This document shows positions 1 through 8,174 of a DNA stretch of 12,488 nucleotides, piece by piece (the first letter of the stretch is position 1; each line of letters opens with the position of its first letter). Under the pieces are notes generated by a model. That model was not told the DNA's origin. It did not search any database and saw only the letters and a list, made by a program, of their open reading frames with translations. The position numbers and the translations under genes were made by a program. Source of the DNA: CAIKXD01 sp035439485 (lineage in GTDB: Bacteria; Bacteroidota; Bacteroidia; UBA4408). Location: contig DAORKI010000105.1 in NCBI GenBank assembly GCA_035439485.1, positions 1-12,488 of the forward strand, given 5' to 3'.

Positions 1-503
1 CATATGCAGCCAGCACCAGTCGTGTTTTAAAATGGAATGCGCAATCAGATGGGATAATATACACTGCTCAAGTGGCAACAGATTCGCTATTTAGCAATAT
101 TGTAAAAGCAGCCAATTTAGGAACAAATCAATACAATATCACTGGTTTAAGTCCTTTAACCAAATACTTTTGGCGTGTGAAAACCAATAATGGCGGACAC
201 TTCAGCAATTGTTCTGACGTGTGGAACTTTTATGTTTCAGCTGTTGGGGTTGAAAATTTAGATGAAGATAAAAACAGAGTTATTGTTTCACCAAACCCAA
301 GTAAAGGAACATTTACTTTTGAACATGTTAAAGAAGGTCAAAATATAAGCATCACTGACGTCAATGGAAGATTAGTTTTTAATTGCATAGCCGAAGGCAA
401 TTATGTAAATATCAATTTAGAAAATGAGCCAAAAGGGTATTATTTTTATTTGATTATGGAAGCAGATTTGAAGTCAATAAAAGGAACTTTAATTAAAGAA
501 TAA
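1..503 (+). CDS. Fibronectin type III / T9SS type A sorting-domain protein, 5'-truncated
   Basis: The reading frame is open from the first complete codon (position 3) to TAA at 501-503, so this is the C-terminal part (about 166 residues) of a larger secreted protein. The first ~75 visible residues form a fibronectin type III-like domain, seen in the pattern YTAQVATD, then ITGLSPLTKYFWRVKTNN, ending in WNFYV. A T9SS type A C-terminal sorting domain follows: VSPNPSKGTFTFE, then SITDVNGRLVF, then a GYYFYLI strand and a final basic KGTLIKE tail. In Bacteroidota such domains send proteins with a Sec signal across the outer membrane through the type IX system. The N-terminal catalytic or binding part lies outside the window, so the specific function is unknown; peptidases and adhesins commonly carry this ending. 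It converges on the next gene with only 25 nt between stops and no obvious hairpin. Confidence 0.88.
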   Translation, partial: YAASTSRVLKWNAQSDGIIYTAQVATDSLFSNIVKAANLGTNQYNITGLSPLTKYFWRVKTNNGGHFSNCSDVWNFYVSAVGVENLDEDKNRVIVSPNPSKGTFTFEHVKEGQNISITDVNGRLVFNCIAEGNYVNINLENEPKGYYFYLIMEADLKSIKGTLIKE

Positions 504-528
504 ATTGGGATACTGTGGTGCTTAGATT

Positions 529-1065
529 TTAAAAATAGGCATAACATTTTTTCTTTCTTTCCTTATTAATTTGTTTCACCATGCGATTATCAGCCACATC
601 CATTAAGTCTCTTTTTTTCGGACTGTATTTAAAATTCATAATTGGTTGTTGGTGTAAAAAGGCAAATTGTTCACACCTTTCGGGCTCAAACAAATTAATT
701 TCAATTTGATAATAGTATCTAAATTCTTTACGGTTTTTAAATTTCCATGATTTTAAATCGATATTGCGAGTGTCTAATTTCACCCATTTCTCGATATATC
801 TACCTCCACCTGGGTTTATTTTTATATCATAATCTTTGTCAAGGTCAAAATTATAATATGCTTTTCCATCTCTATCTGTGCTAAGCTTTTTTATGAGTTT
901 TCCATTTTCATATACTTCAATTTTAATTTTTTGAAGCGTTTGTTGTAGGTCTTGTTCCCATACTTTAAATGAACAATCAAAAATTACTTTTTCAGTTTGT
1001 GCATTACTTGAATTTGCAACCAATAGGAAACAAAAGTAAATTAAAAAATTATAAAGTTTTTTCAT
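529..1065 (-). CDS. Small secreted protein of unknown function with a CnaB-like middle
   Basis: 178 residues. The N-terminus (MKKLYNFLIYFCFLLVANSSNAQ) is a clear Sec signal peptide, with cleavage expected near NA/Q. There is no lipobox cysteine, so a periplasmic or exported soluble protein is likely. The stretch at about residues 45-85 (KIKIEVYENGKLIKK, then STDRDGKAYYNFDLDKDYDIKI) resembles a transthyretin/carboxypeptidase-regulatory or CnaB-like beta-sandwich, in which a D-x-D/N-G turn precedes an aromatic strand. The C-terminal third is strongly basic (KYSPKKRDL, NKERKKKCYAYF) and does not look like a T9SS sorting domain. I do not recognise the family. The start follows the membrane-protein gene by 58 nt on the same strand. 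No good promoter was seen in that gap (best is TAATTTTA, one mismatch to the -7 consensus), so cotranscription with the upstream gene is plausible. Confidence 0.75.
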   Translation of the reverse strand: MKKLYNFLIYFCFLLVANSSNAQTEKVIFDCSFKVWEQDLQQTLQKIKIEVYENGKLIKKLSTDRDGKAYYNFDLDKDYDIKINPGGGRYIEKWVKLDTRNIDLKSWKFKNRKEFRYYYQIEINLFEPERCEQFAFLHQQPIMNFKYSPKKRDLMDVADNRMVKQINKERKKKCYAYF

Positions 1066-1123
1066 AAGGATTAAAATTATTATTTAATACAACGTATTGA
1101 ACAATTTGAAGTTTCAAAACGGT

Positions 1124-1558
1124 TTAAAATTGTTCTTCTTGTGTATTGATTTCTGGTTTGGCTATTAAATAACCTAAATAGGCCATAGGAATGTAAGCTA
1201 CAACTAAATCGGTAACAGTAAACCAAAAAGGAGAAGGCAGCATCATCACATTCATAACACCACCTACTAAAAACCAAACTCCAATACCAATGGCGAACTT
1301 TTGATGGTTTTTTTCGACCCATTTTGTAATTAAAAAGGAAGATAATAAGGTCCCTAATGCATGAGCTAAAAATGGCATTAAAAAATGTTTAGGTTGCATT
1401 AAATGCATTGAAGCTTTGAGACCCTCCATGGTTTTTAAGTCTGCTCCTTCGGGCGGAGGAATTAATTTACCACTTATCATAATAATGGCCATGTTTAGCA
1501 TTCCACCTAAAACAATAGCTGCGAATACTTTTAATATGTTTTTAAGTATCGGATTCAT
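1124..1558 (-). CDS. Four-helix integral membrane protein, unknown function
   Basis: 144 residues with four predicted hydrophobic segments, at about 8-30, 57-78, 87-105 and 108-132. A polar, proline-rich loop (KLIPPPEGADLKTMEGLKASM) sits between helices 1 and 2. The helices are glycine- and methionine-rich (VLGGMLNMAIIM, GGVMNVMMLPSPFW), which suggests tight helix packing. I know similar small inner-membrane proteins from Bacteroidota genomes only as hypothetical proteins and cannot name a function. Start ATG at 1558 fits a strong candidate promoter ending about 20 nt upstream, and no Shine-Dalgarno sequence is present. It is the first gene of a likely two-gene unit with the secreted protein at 529-1065 and is divergent from the LamG gene. 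Confidence 0.8.
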   Translation of the reverse strand: MNPILKNILKVFAAIVLGGMLNMAIIMISGKLIPPPEGADLKTMEGLKASMHLMQPKHFLMPFLAHALGTLLSSFLITKWVEKNHQKFAIGIGVWFLVGGVMNVMMLPSPFWFTVTDLVVAYIPMAYLGYLIAKPEINTQEEQF

Positions 1559-1579
1559 TTAAAAAGGTATATGTAAAAA

Positions 1580-1610
1580 CAAATATAATACATTATTTAA
1601 CTATTTCAAA
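1580..1610 (-). promoter_or_regulatory. Bacteroidota-type promoter for the membrane-protein gene
   Basis: On the minus strand TTTG (1610-1607) is followed after exactly 19 nt by TATATTTG (1587-1580). This matches the Bacteroidota housekeeping consensus TTTG / 17-23 nt / TAnnTTTG. Transcription would begin around 1572-1576, giving a leader of about 15 nt before the ATG at 1558. Motif match only; no start-site data. Confidence 0.65.
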
Positions 1611-1667
1611 ATCAATGGAAGAGACTGATTTTTAATTTGAAGGATTATAATAATGACATTAAACATT

Positions 1668-1698
1668 TTTGACACTAATAAATATTCGTATAGTTTTG
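1668..1698 (+). promoter_or_regulatory. Bacteroidota-type promoter for the LamG/T9SS gene
   Basis: TTTG (1668-1671), a 19-nt spacer and TAGTTTTG (1691-1698) match the Bacteroidota promoter consensus in full. Transcription should start near 1702-1706. This lies downstream of the first possible ATG (1653) but 13-17 nt upstream of the TTG at 1719, so the promoter is the main evidence for choosing the later start. Its -33 element is 57 nt from that of the divergent promoter at 1580-1610, so a regulator bound between them could affect both. Confidence 0.6.
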
Positions 1699-1718
1699 CA
1701 CGTAAAATACAATCTCAC

Positions 1719-3092
1719 TTGAAAAAACAAATTACTTTCCTATTTTTATTTTGTACGCTAATGTCTATTGGCGTTTATAGTCAAAATGCCTTAGATTTTG
1801 ATGGCATTGATGATCAAGTTAACGTTGCTAATGCATCTTCCTTAATTAACACAGGGTCTGGAATCAGCCTTGGAATGTGGGTTTATCCAAGAAATGCTGC
1901 TCCAAATTTCCCCAATTTTGATGGTTTCGGAGGATTTCGTAATGACTCGGATGCTGATTTTTATTTGGTGCAAATTGGTGCAAACACTGTTGAAGCCAGA
2001 TTTAGAAATTCAATTGGTGCCAATGCTGACATTGTTTTTTCAGGGCTCGTACTTAACGCTTGGCAGCATTTGGTTTTTACATATGATGGTACTAATATTA
2101 AACTTTATCATAATGGTTTAGAGGTTGGTTCACAAGCAGCGAATGGAAGTATTACCAATAGTTCTCAAAGTTTATATATTGGCAATATTGTTTATTCAAT
2201 TAATGATTTTTTGTTAGATGGTAAAATTGATGAAGTAGTATTATACAATAAGGCATTAAGTGGCGCAGAAATTAATTGTTTGCAACATGGTGATGTTGAT
2301 ACGAGTGATGTTTCATTAAAATTATATTACGGATGTAATCAAGGTGTAGCAGGAGGATTGAACACGAGCATTAATACGCTTAGTAATTATGATGCAATGA
2401 ATGGTGGCACACTAAATGGTTTTGCCTTAGATGGCAATAGCTCTAATTTTATTATTGGTGATATTTTTGCGGCAACAGAAATTGCTACTATTTGTTCAGG
2501 AGAATCATACACATACGATGGCACTGTTTACACTTCAGCTGGGACATATTCATTTTATTTTCCTTTAGGCAATGGTTGCGATTCTGTTTCTCATTTTGTT
2601 TTACATGTAAATAGTGTTGACACTTCATTAAATGCCAATAACACAATATTAACATCAACAGGTATTGCAAGCGCCTATCAATGGGTACAGTGTGATAATA
2701 ATTATGCCCAAATTACTGGAGCGACACAATCGTCATACACTGTTACTTCTAATGGTGATTATGCTGTAATCATTACCAATGGTAATTGTGTAGACACATC
2801 AAGATGTGTAACAGTTGTTGTAACAGGTTTTGAGAATAAAAGCACAAACAACGATTTAATAGTATGGCCTAATCCAGCTTATGAAACTATAAACCTAAGT
2901 GTTTTAGATACTGGTTACAACTTGTTTACTATTTTTGATGAAACAGGCAGGGTAATTTTAACCACAACATTTACTTCAAATACGAATAATAAGATCATTC
3001 ACATAAGTGCACTTGAAGCTGGAATATATTTTATTTCTGGGATGAATGATTCTGGAAAAATAGTAAAAAGTAGATTTGTTATTATGCGTTAA
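1719..3092 (+). CDS. LamG-domain secreted protein with T9SS type A sorting domain
   Basis: From TTG 1719 the product is 457 residues and begins with a textbook Bacteroidota signal peptide (MKKQITFLFLFC, ending VYSQ). Starting at ATG 1653 instead gives 479 residues but puts 22 polar residues before that signal and starts upstream of the promoter. Residues below are numbered from 1653. Residues 46-207 form a LamG/concanavalin A-like jelly roll: ALDFDGIDDQVNV, GISLGMWVYP, WQHLVFTYDGTNIKLYHNG, LDGKIDEVVLYNKAL. Residues 279-320 hold the ICSGESYTYDGTVY...GCDSV module common in Bacteroidota surface proteins, and 340-390 an Ig-like module (YQWVQC...SYTVTSNGDYAV). A T9SS type A domain covers 403-479 (VWPNPAYETINL to the basic end). 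It is likely a surface or extracellular glycan- or protein-binding protein; no catalytic residues are evident. It appears monocistronic, ending before a hairpin terminator. Confidence 0.87.
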   Translation: MKKQITFLFLFCTLMSIGVYSQNALDFDGIDDQVNVANASSLINTGSGISLGMWVYPRNAAPNFPNFDGFGGFRNDSDADFYLVQIGANTVEARFRNSIGANADIVFSGLVLNAWQHLVFTYDGTNIKLYHNGLEVGSQAANGSITNSSQSLYIGNIVYSINDFLLDGKIDEVVLYNKALSGAEINCLQHGDVDTSDVSLKLYYGCNQGVAGGLNTSINTLSNYDAMNGGTLNGFALDGNSSNFIIGDIFAATEIATICSGESYTYDGTVYTSAGTYSFYFPLGNGCDSVSHFVLHVNSVDTSLNANNTILTSTGIASAYQWVQCDNNYAQITGATQSSYTVTSNGDYAVIITNGNCVDTSRCVTVVVTGFENKSTNNDLIVWPNPAYETINLSVLDTGYNLFTIFDETGRVILTTTFTSNTNNKIIHISALEAGIYFISGMNDSGKIVKSRFVIMR

Positions 3093-3449
3093 ACAAAAGT
3101 AAGCATAAACCCTTTTGAAGCATAATACCGATGTGAAATAAGTAATTGCCCAATTTTGCTTCACTGCATTCGTACTAAACTTCTTACCTGTCTTCAATAA
3201 CCAATATATGATTTGTAAATGATAGGCATAATTTATAAATCACATTAGTATAAGTATTTTTAATAGTTGAAAAAAAAGCCACCTGAATAGGGTGGCTTTT
3301 TTTGGTTGATGAAAATTGTGTTTATACAGATTGCACTTGCAATATAAACCAATTTGAGCCAAGCTTTATTGCACTATTTTCAAGTGGCATTGGGATTAAC
3401 CATTCACAATTAATTTTTTGTTTGGGCTAAAAATTAAATGCAATTGATA
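3093..3449. other. Convergent intergenic region, 357 nt, no gene
   Basis: The region lies between the stops of two convergent genes. Apart from the hairpin at 3271-3303 I see nothing coding in it. The longest open frame reaching in (minus strand, ending in the LamG gene) has no protein-like composition or start context. A short TTGCA-CT-TGCAA inverted repeat near 3331-3342 is too small to interpret. No tRNA-like or conserved RNA-like fold is apparent by eye. Confidence 0.6.
3271..3303. terminator. Bidirectional intrinsic terminator
   Basis: AAAAAAAGCCACC (3271-3283) pairs perfectly with GGTGGCTTTTTTT (3291-3303) around the 7-nt loop TGAATAG. The GC core (GCCACC/GGTGGC) followed by a run of seven T on the plus strand, and eight T on the minus strand, gives a rho-independent terminator in both directions. 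It lies 178 nt past the LamG gene stop and 146 nt past the stop of the 854-residue T9SS gene, and serves both convergent units. Confidence 0.85.
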
Positions 3450-6014
3450 CTATTCGGCACTCATTATTTTGAATGTTTTTTGTGAATTACCAGCAGTAAT
3501 TTTTACAAAATAAACCCCTTTTGATCTATTTGCAGCATTAAAAAATGTTGAATGATTACCTGCTAGCTTGCGCTCATTTACAAGGGTTTCAACTTTTTCA
3601 CCGATTAAATTATATACCTCTATTATTACATTTTGTGATGAAGGTAGGTAGTAACTTATACTGGTTTGTTCTGCAAATGGATTTGGATAAATTTTTGTTT
3701 GAAATTCAACAATTTCATTCAATCCTACAAAGAAAAATACAGTGTCAATGGTTCTGTTTCCAAAGTTAACAAAATGACTTTTATCCCAAAGCACATCATT
3801 TGCATTAAGGTTAAAAGTGTAATTATTATTATGTAAAAGTCCTGGTAAATCAACAAAAACCGAATAATGGCCTGAGTTTACATTGTTAAATTCATAATTG
3901 CCTGAAATATCGGTATTTGATCGTGAAACGTATTCGTTTGCTATATCATCTTTCAATACAACCCCAGCATTTGCTATTGGATTAAAAGTATTTTCATATA
4001 CAAATCCGCCAACAAACGCAGTTCCAGTTTGAGGAACTGCTTCTAACAAAGTAATGTTTAAGGTTTGCTGAGTTAGGCAATTTACTTGAATTGTGTCGGC
4101 ATTAAACCAAAGTGCATCACCATTGCTATAGGTTAGTATACTACCAGGAAACAAAGATAAATCGGGTTGGGCAGACAAAATGTAATTTCCTTCTGTTAGG
4201 TTTGAAAATGAATAATTTCCATTGACATCGGTGTTGGTAGAATAACTAGCAGACATTGCTCCGGAAATATCATCAGCATTGTACAATACTATAGTCGTGT
4301 TTGCAGCATTATTTCCATTTGATGTTTGAATGGTTCCTGAAATACTAGTAAGATTAGTAACATTGGCTATTGAAAGCATATTAGATGAAGAGCAGCCGTT
4401 GTTGTCAGTAATATTAATATTGTAAGTTCCTGCAGCTAAATTTGTATTAACTGCGCTTGCGGAGGTATAGCCGCCAATACCTGTGATGGTGTAATTAAAA
4501 GGACCAACACCTATACCAGTAATTTCAAACGCTCCATTGTTGGTGCCGCAATTAGCGTTTGTTAATGAAACTATTGAATCCTGAGGTAATGAAAATATTT
4601 CAATAGGTGTGGAAGCAATTGCAGTGATATTGCATCCATTACTGTTATAAACTTGAACAGATGGATAATAAATTCCAGGAATGTTGTATATAATTGAATT
4701 GGCGCTAGAGATGCTTCCGTTACCAAAATTGTAATAAACACTTGTAATTGATGAGCTTGAATTTATATTACTAGTTAACGTTACCGAGTTTCCAACACAA
4801 GCACCATTGGGAATAGTTAGCGTAGCATTAAAAGAATCATTGTTGATAGTACTATCTATAGATGTAGCGCTACATCCAAAATTATCAATTAAAGACGTTA
4901 TATTATAATTTCCAACACCTGGTGGTAAATAATCGAGATAATTGCCCGTAAGTGAAAATGTTTGTCCATCAATTATCATAGAATATGGTGCATAGCCCCC
5001 CGTGACTGTAATAAAGGCTGTTCCACCAGGGCAAGGCTGTTGAACAATATCAACATTAATATTCCCACAAGGAGGTGGGTTTACATAAAACCCATTTAAA
5101 AGAAGCATAGTACCGTCTTGCGGGTTGGTAAAATACACATCATAATAACCGGGGTTTGCCCCATTTGGAATAGTTAATGTTGCACCCAAATTAGTATTGT
5201 TATTGTAAATATAATTTGAAGTGATTAAGGTAGAAGAGCCCTGTACAAAAACCAATGTACCTGTACCTTGTAAAAAGTTTGTGTTTTGCCCGCTTATTGT
5301 AACAGGAATAGTTGTTCCTATGTCGCCATTGTTTGGACTAACACTAACCAAATCAGGTGTATTTGGATTAGCAGTAATGGTAAAAGAGTTGGTAGATGTG
5401 ACGGTGTTGTCGATTGGGTCTTGAACATTGGTATCATATAAACCAAGCGGTGTACCAAATGGAATTACAAAAAATGCATTTAACTGCGTGTTTGAATTTA
5501 CATTCACATTATTTGCATAAATGGTAGAACTTCCTTGATTGAACCAAACCGTTGTTGTGCCTTGCTGAAAATTAGTATTTTGTCCAGTTATAGCTACATT
5601 TAACGAGGTTCCCTCCATGGTTGAATTGGGGCTCACATTAACTATCGCAGGCGAATTGGGACTTGGTAAAACAGTAAATGAATTTGCTAATGAAATTGTG
5701 TTATCGGTTGGGTCATATACATTAGTTTGGTACAAGCCAAGAGGAGTGCCATATGGAATACCAAGCACAGCCGTTAAAGAAGTACTGCTGTTAACATTTA
5801 CATTGTTTGCATAAAGCGTAGAACTTCCTTGATTAAACCAAACTGTGGTGGTTCCCTGTTGAAAATTCGAATTTTGCCCGCTAATGGAAACATTGATGCT
5901 TGTTCCCTCCAATCCCATATTGGGTGTGACTAAAGTTAGATTTTGCGCAAAGGTTAAATTTACGCAAATCAGCATCAGCAAGGTTGCCAAAGCTTTTAGG
6001 TAGTTTTTTTTCAT
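3450..6014 (-). CDS. Large multi-domain T9SS surface protein with IPT/TIG-like repeats
   Basis: 854 residues. A Sec signal peptide (MKKNYLKALATLLMLICVNL, cleavage near FAQ/N at 23-24) leads into three tandem ~98-residue repeats at about 29-116, 127-214 and 225-312. They read like IPT/TIG immunoglobulin-like folds (SPN...GTSLNVAITGQNTNF, IPFGTPLGLYDTNV). A SprB-like cysteine module follows (316-390), then a PKD-like domain (about 404-466, YYNFGNGS...IPGIYYPSVQVYN), and a second SprB-like module (480-548, GTYNINITDNNGC). Two carboxypeptidase-regulatory/CnaB-like domains come next (556-656 with TDVNGNYSFSNL; 664-762 with TDISGNYEFNNV). A T9SS type A sorting domain (775-854, IYPNPFAEQTSISYYLP ... 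GVYFVKI) ends the protein. All-beta adhesin-like architecture with no enzyme motif suggests a surface-anchored binding or structural protein. The start lies 12 nt after the ligase-like gene, so the two are probably cotranscribed. The stop is TAG. Confidence 0.9.
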   Translation of the reverse strand: MKKNYLKALATLLMLICVNLTFAQNLTLVTPNMGLEGTSINVSISGQNSNFQQGTTTVWFNQGSSTLYANNVNVNSSTSLTAVLGIPYGTPLGLYQTNVYDPTDNTISLANSFTVLPSPNSPAIVNVSPNSTMEGTSLNVAITGQNTNFQQGTTTVWFNQGSSTIYANNVNVNSNTQLNAFFVIPFGTPLGLYDTNVQDPIDNTVTSTNSFTITANPNTPDLVSVSPNNGDIGTTIPVTISGQNTNFLQGTGTLVFVQGSSTLITSNYIYNNNTNLGATLTIPNGANPGYYDVYFTNPQDGTMLLLNGFYVNPPPCGNINVDIVQQPCPGGTAFITVTGGYAPYSMIIDGQTFSLTGNYLDYLPPGVGNYNITSLIDNFGCSATSIDSTINNDSFNATLTIPNGACVGNSVTLTSNINSSSSITSVYYNFGNGSISSANSIIYNIPGIYYPSVQVYNSNGCNITAIASTPIEIFSLPQDSIVSLTNANCGTNNGAFEITGIGVGPFNYTITGIGGYTSASAVNTNLAAGTYNINITDNNGCSSSNMLSIANVTNLTSISGTIQTSNGNNAANTTIVLYNADDISGAMSASYSTNTDVNGNYSFSNLTEGNYILSAQPDLSLFPGSILTYSNGDALWFNADTIQVNCLTQQTLNITLLEAVPQTGTAFVGGFVYENTFNPIANAGVVLKDDIANEYVSRSNTDISGNYEFNNVNSGHYSVFVDLPGLLHNNNYTFNLNANDVLWDKSHFVNFGNRTIDTVFFFVGLNEIVEFQTKIYPNPFAEQTSISYYLPSSQNVIIEVYNLIGEKVETLVNERKLAGNHSTFFNAANRSKGVYFVKITAGNSQKTFKIMSAE
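5079..5930 (-). repeat. Three tandem 294-bp in-frame repeats
   Basis: Units lie at about 5930-5667, 5636-5373 and 5342-5079 inside the 854-residue gene, with linkers between them and a constant period of 98 codons (294 bp). Units 1 and 2 are close in DNA and protein: both encode TTTVWFNQGSST(L/I)YANNVNVNS, and 5821-5880 aligns with 5527-5586 with mostly synonymous differences. Unit 3 is more diverged (GTLVFVQGSSTLITSNYIYN). This suggests an older duplication producing unit 3 and a later one producing units 1 and 2. Confidence 0.85.
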
Positions 6015-6026
6015 GAAGAAATTGAA

Positions 6027-8144
6027 TTAATCATTAGTAATTTTTTTGGTGGTGTACTTTTTTTGAAGTGACTTTATATACGCGAAATTAATTCTTTTTT
6101 CTGTACTATCCAAAGTAAATATAGCATCATCAATTAATTGTTTGTTAAAACTTACTTTTTCAGACTTTGATTTTACATAGATTTGTAAATACCAAGGAGG
6201 TGTGTTAAATATGGCTTTAAGCATGTTTTTAATGGGGTCACATGAGATAGAATCGGACATCCTACTAATTTCTTGGCACAAAATTAAATTTAACATTTTA
6301 CGATATTTTAAATCGCTTGTATCCACTTTTAACTTTTGAAATTCAATAAAAGCATTTTGTTTTTGTCCCGCATTAAAATATGTGGCACAAAGATTCGTTT
6401 TTGCTTCTTCAAAACTAGGAGAAATGTGTATTGCCTTTTTGTATAGATCAATTGCAACTATGTGATTGCCTTTTATTTCATAGGCTGTAGCTAGATTGTT
6501 AATTACATGCACATGGTGAGGATTTATTTGATATGCTTTGGAAAAATCAGCAAAGGCTAATTCCTGATTTCCTAAATTATAATGAGCTGATCCACTATAC
6601 CATCGCAATGGTGTGCACATAGGATCGATGTTGTAGTTTGAGTTTTCTGCCTTTTCAATTTCATCAATCGTATTTTGCCATGCTCCATTTGAGCGTGCTG
6701 TGTATGCTTTATGTAAATGTATTTCGCTATTAAACCTTGACACACCAACTTTTAATGCATATCCTGCCATTAGAATAAGTGGTATAAAAACCCAAAAAAC
6801 ATTATCACTATTTGAATTTGTAATAGCACTTTTGCTACTTTTAATAATCACAATTGAAAAAATAAAGACTAATATAATTTGATGCTCTACTCTTTCTTTT
6901 GGGAAACTAAGACAAGCATAAATTAAATAGCCTGAATAGGCATATAATGCTAGAAAATAAAATAGTTTTTCATGATCGTTTTCTGAATTGATTATCAATT
7001 TTATGAGTAAAAGCAACATTAATGACACTACCCCTAAATAAGTTAAAATTCCCAATATTCCTTGTTCGGCTGCTATCCATATAAAATCATTGTGTGGCCG
7101 TTGATGAAAGGTAATATTATTTTCGGTTTCTAAACCTTGATGACCATATTTTAAAACTTCAATTTTCCAACTGCCAAGGCCTTTACCAATTATTGGACTT
7201 TCTTTAAAAACGTTGATTGATTTTTTCCATAGTTGAAAGCGCTCGCCTACTGAACCATATTTAAAACTAGAGATGGTGATGGTTTGCATTTTAATAGTAT
7301 TAAAAGAATCAATACGCGAATAAATTAAAATACCTGATATTATAGCAAAGCATAAAACAGCAATAAGCAGTATGTTTTTTTTGTATTTTTTAAATTGTAT
7401 TTTTATTTTTTTTCCTTTAGAAAGACCATAAAAATAAAAAGGAAAACTTATCAAAAGACCTGCTAAGGTGGCTAACCAAACTGCTCGAGTTAAAGTTAAG
7501 GTAATTAATAAAAGCGTTAAAAAAGCACTAACTCCGCTGATCCATTTCCATTTATCACTTTTAGTAAATAAATTGTATAAGGTAAATGGAAAGGTTAAAA
7601 ATAACATTTCAGCAAAAATATTTTTATGTCCGAAGGTTGCTGTTACCTCATAGGTAGCAGTATGAGAAACATTTTGTTTTGAAAAAATCAATAAAAATTG
7701 AATTATCCCAATTGTTACAATGGCAGCATTTAAAATGTTGATTGCATTTACAAATTGATGGATGAACTTATTATGAAAATAAAAATAGATACTTACAGCA
7801 AAAATACAGTTCCCCAATAAAAAGATTTTGAGCCATTCAAAAATCGCATCTCCAAAGTTACAGCTAATGTAAACGCTTAGTAAAGATGTTAATACATAAG
7901 ATGCGTATAACTTAAAAAATGGATGTTTTTTAATCTCATTAAAAGCTGCATTGTTTTTAAGTGCTAGAGCATTTATTAAAATAGCAAAAACGGTAAAGGC
8001 AATAAACTTTGGTAATAAAACAACATCAACAGCCTTATTAGAGAACAATAAAGAGATAATGAGCAAGGGTAATAAAATCAACCAAGCATATAATTTACCA
8101 TTACTTTTGACTTGTTGTTGTTCTACTTGTTTTAATTTTGCCAT
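6027..8144 (-). CDS. O-antigen ligase / Wzy_C family membrane protein with C-terminal TPR domain
   Basis: 705 residues. About eleven hydrophobic segments span residues 18-460, followed by a soluble tail. Hallmarks of the O-antigen ligase/polymerase superfamily are present: FGHKNIFAEML (171-181), TLTRAVWLATLAGL (217-230), and the large loop with GERFQLWKKSINVF (300-313), GKGLGSWK (320-327) and the HQRPHNDFIWIAAEQGILG block (347-365) that precedes a further helix. Family members transfer lipid-linked glycans onto lipid A core, onto growing chains, or onto proteins. Residues 514-547, 546-579 and 580-610 are TPR units (AHYNLGNQELAFADFSKAYQINP, then LATAYEIKGNHIVAIDLYKKAI), a common tail in Bacteroidota members that may bind a partner. 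No glycosyltransferase genes are nearby, so the glycan cannot be named, and ligase versus polymerase versus protein glycosyltransferase cannot be decided. The stop is 12 nt before the T9SS gene. Confidence 0.88.
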   Translation of the reverse strand: MAKLKQVEQQQVKSNGKLYAWLILLPLLIISLLFSNKAVDVVLLPKFIAFTVFAILINALALKNNAAFNEIKKHPFFKLYASYVLTSLLSVYISCNFGDAIFEWLKIFLLGNCIFAVSIYFYFHNKFIHQFVNAINILNAAIVTIGIIQFLLIFSKQNVSHTATYEVTATFGHKNIFAEMLFLTFPFTLYNLFTKSDKWKWISGVSAFLTLLLITLTLTRAVWLATLAGLLISFPFYFYGLSKGKKIKIQFKKYKKNILLIAVLCFAIISGILIYSRIDSFNTIKMQTITISSFKYGSVGERFQLWKKSINVFKESPIIGKGLGSWKIEVLKYGHQGLETENNITFHQRPHNDFIWIAAEQGILGILTYLGVVSLMLLLLIKLIINSENDHEKLFYFLALYAYSGYLIYACLSFPKERVEHQIILVFIFSIVIIKSSKSAITNSNSDNVFWVFIPLILMAGYALKVGVSRFNSEIHLHKAYTARSNGAWQNTIDEIEKAENSNYNIDPMCTPLRWYSGSAHYNLGNQELAFADFSKAYQINPHHVHVINNLATAYEIKGNHIVAIDLYKKAIHISPSFEEAKTNLCATYFNAGQKQNAFIEFQKLKVDTSDLKYRKMLNLILCQEISRMSDSISCDPIKNMLKAIFNTPPWYLQIYVKSKSEKVSFNKQLIDDAIFTLDSTEKRINFAYIKSLQKKYTTKKITND

Positions 8145-8174
8145 AAGTAGCTATAACTAGATAAATTTCTAATT

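Noticed and set aside
1080..1322. An 80-residue minus-strand frame overlapping the membrane-protein gene.
   Set aside because: It is a frame-shifted shadow of the 144-residue gene, rich in Cys, Ser, Arg and Trp with no domain character.
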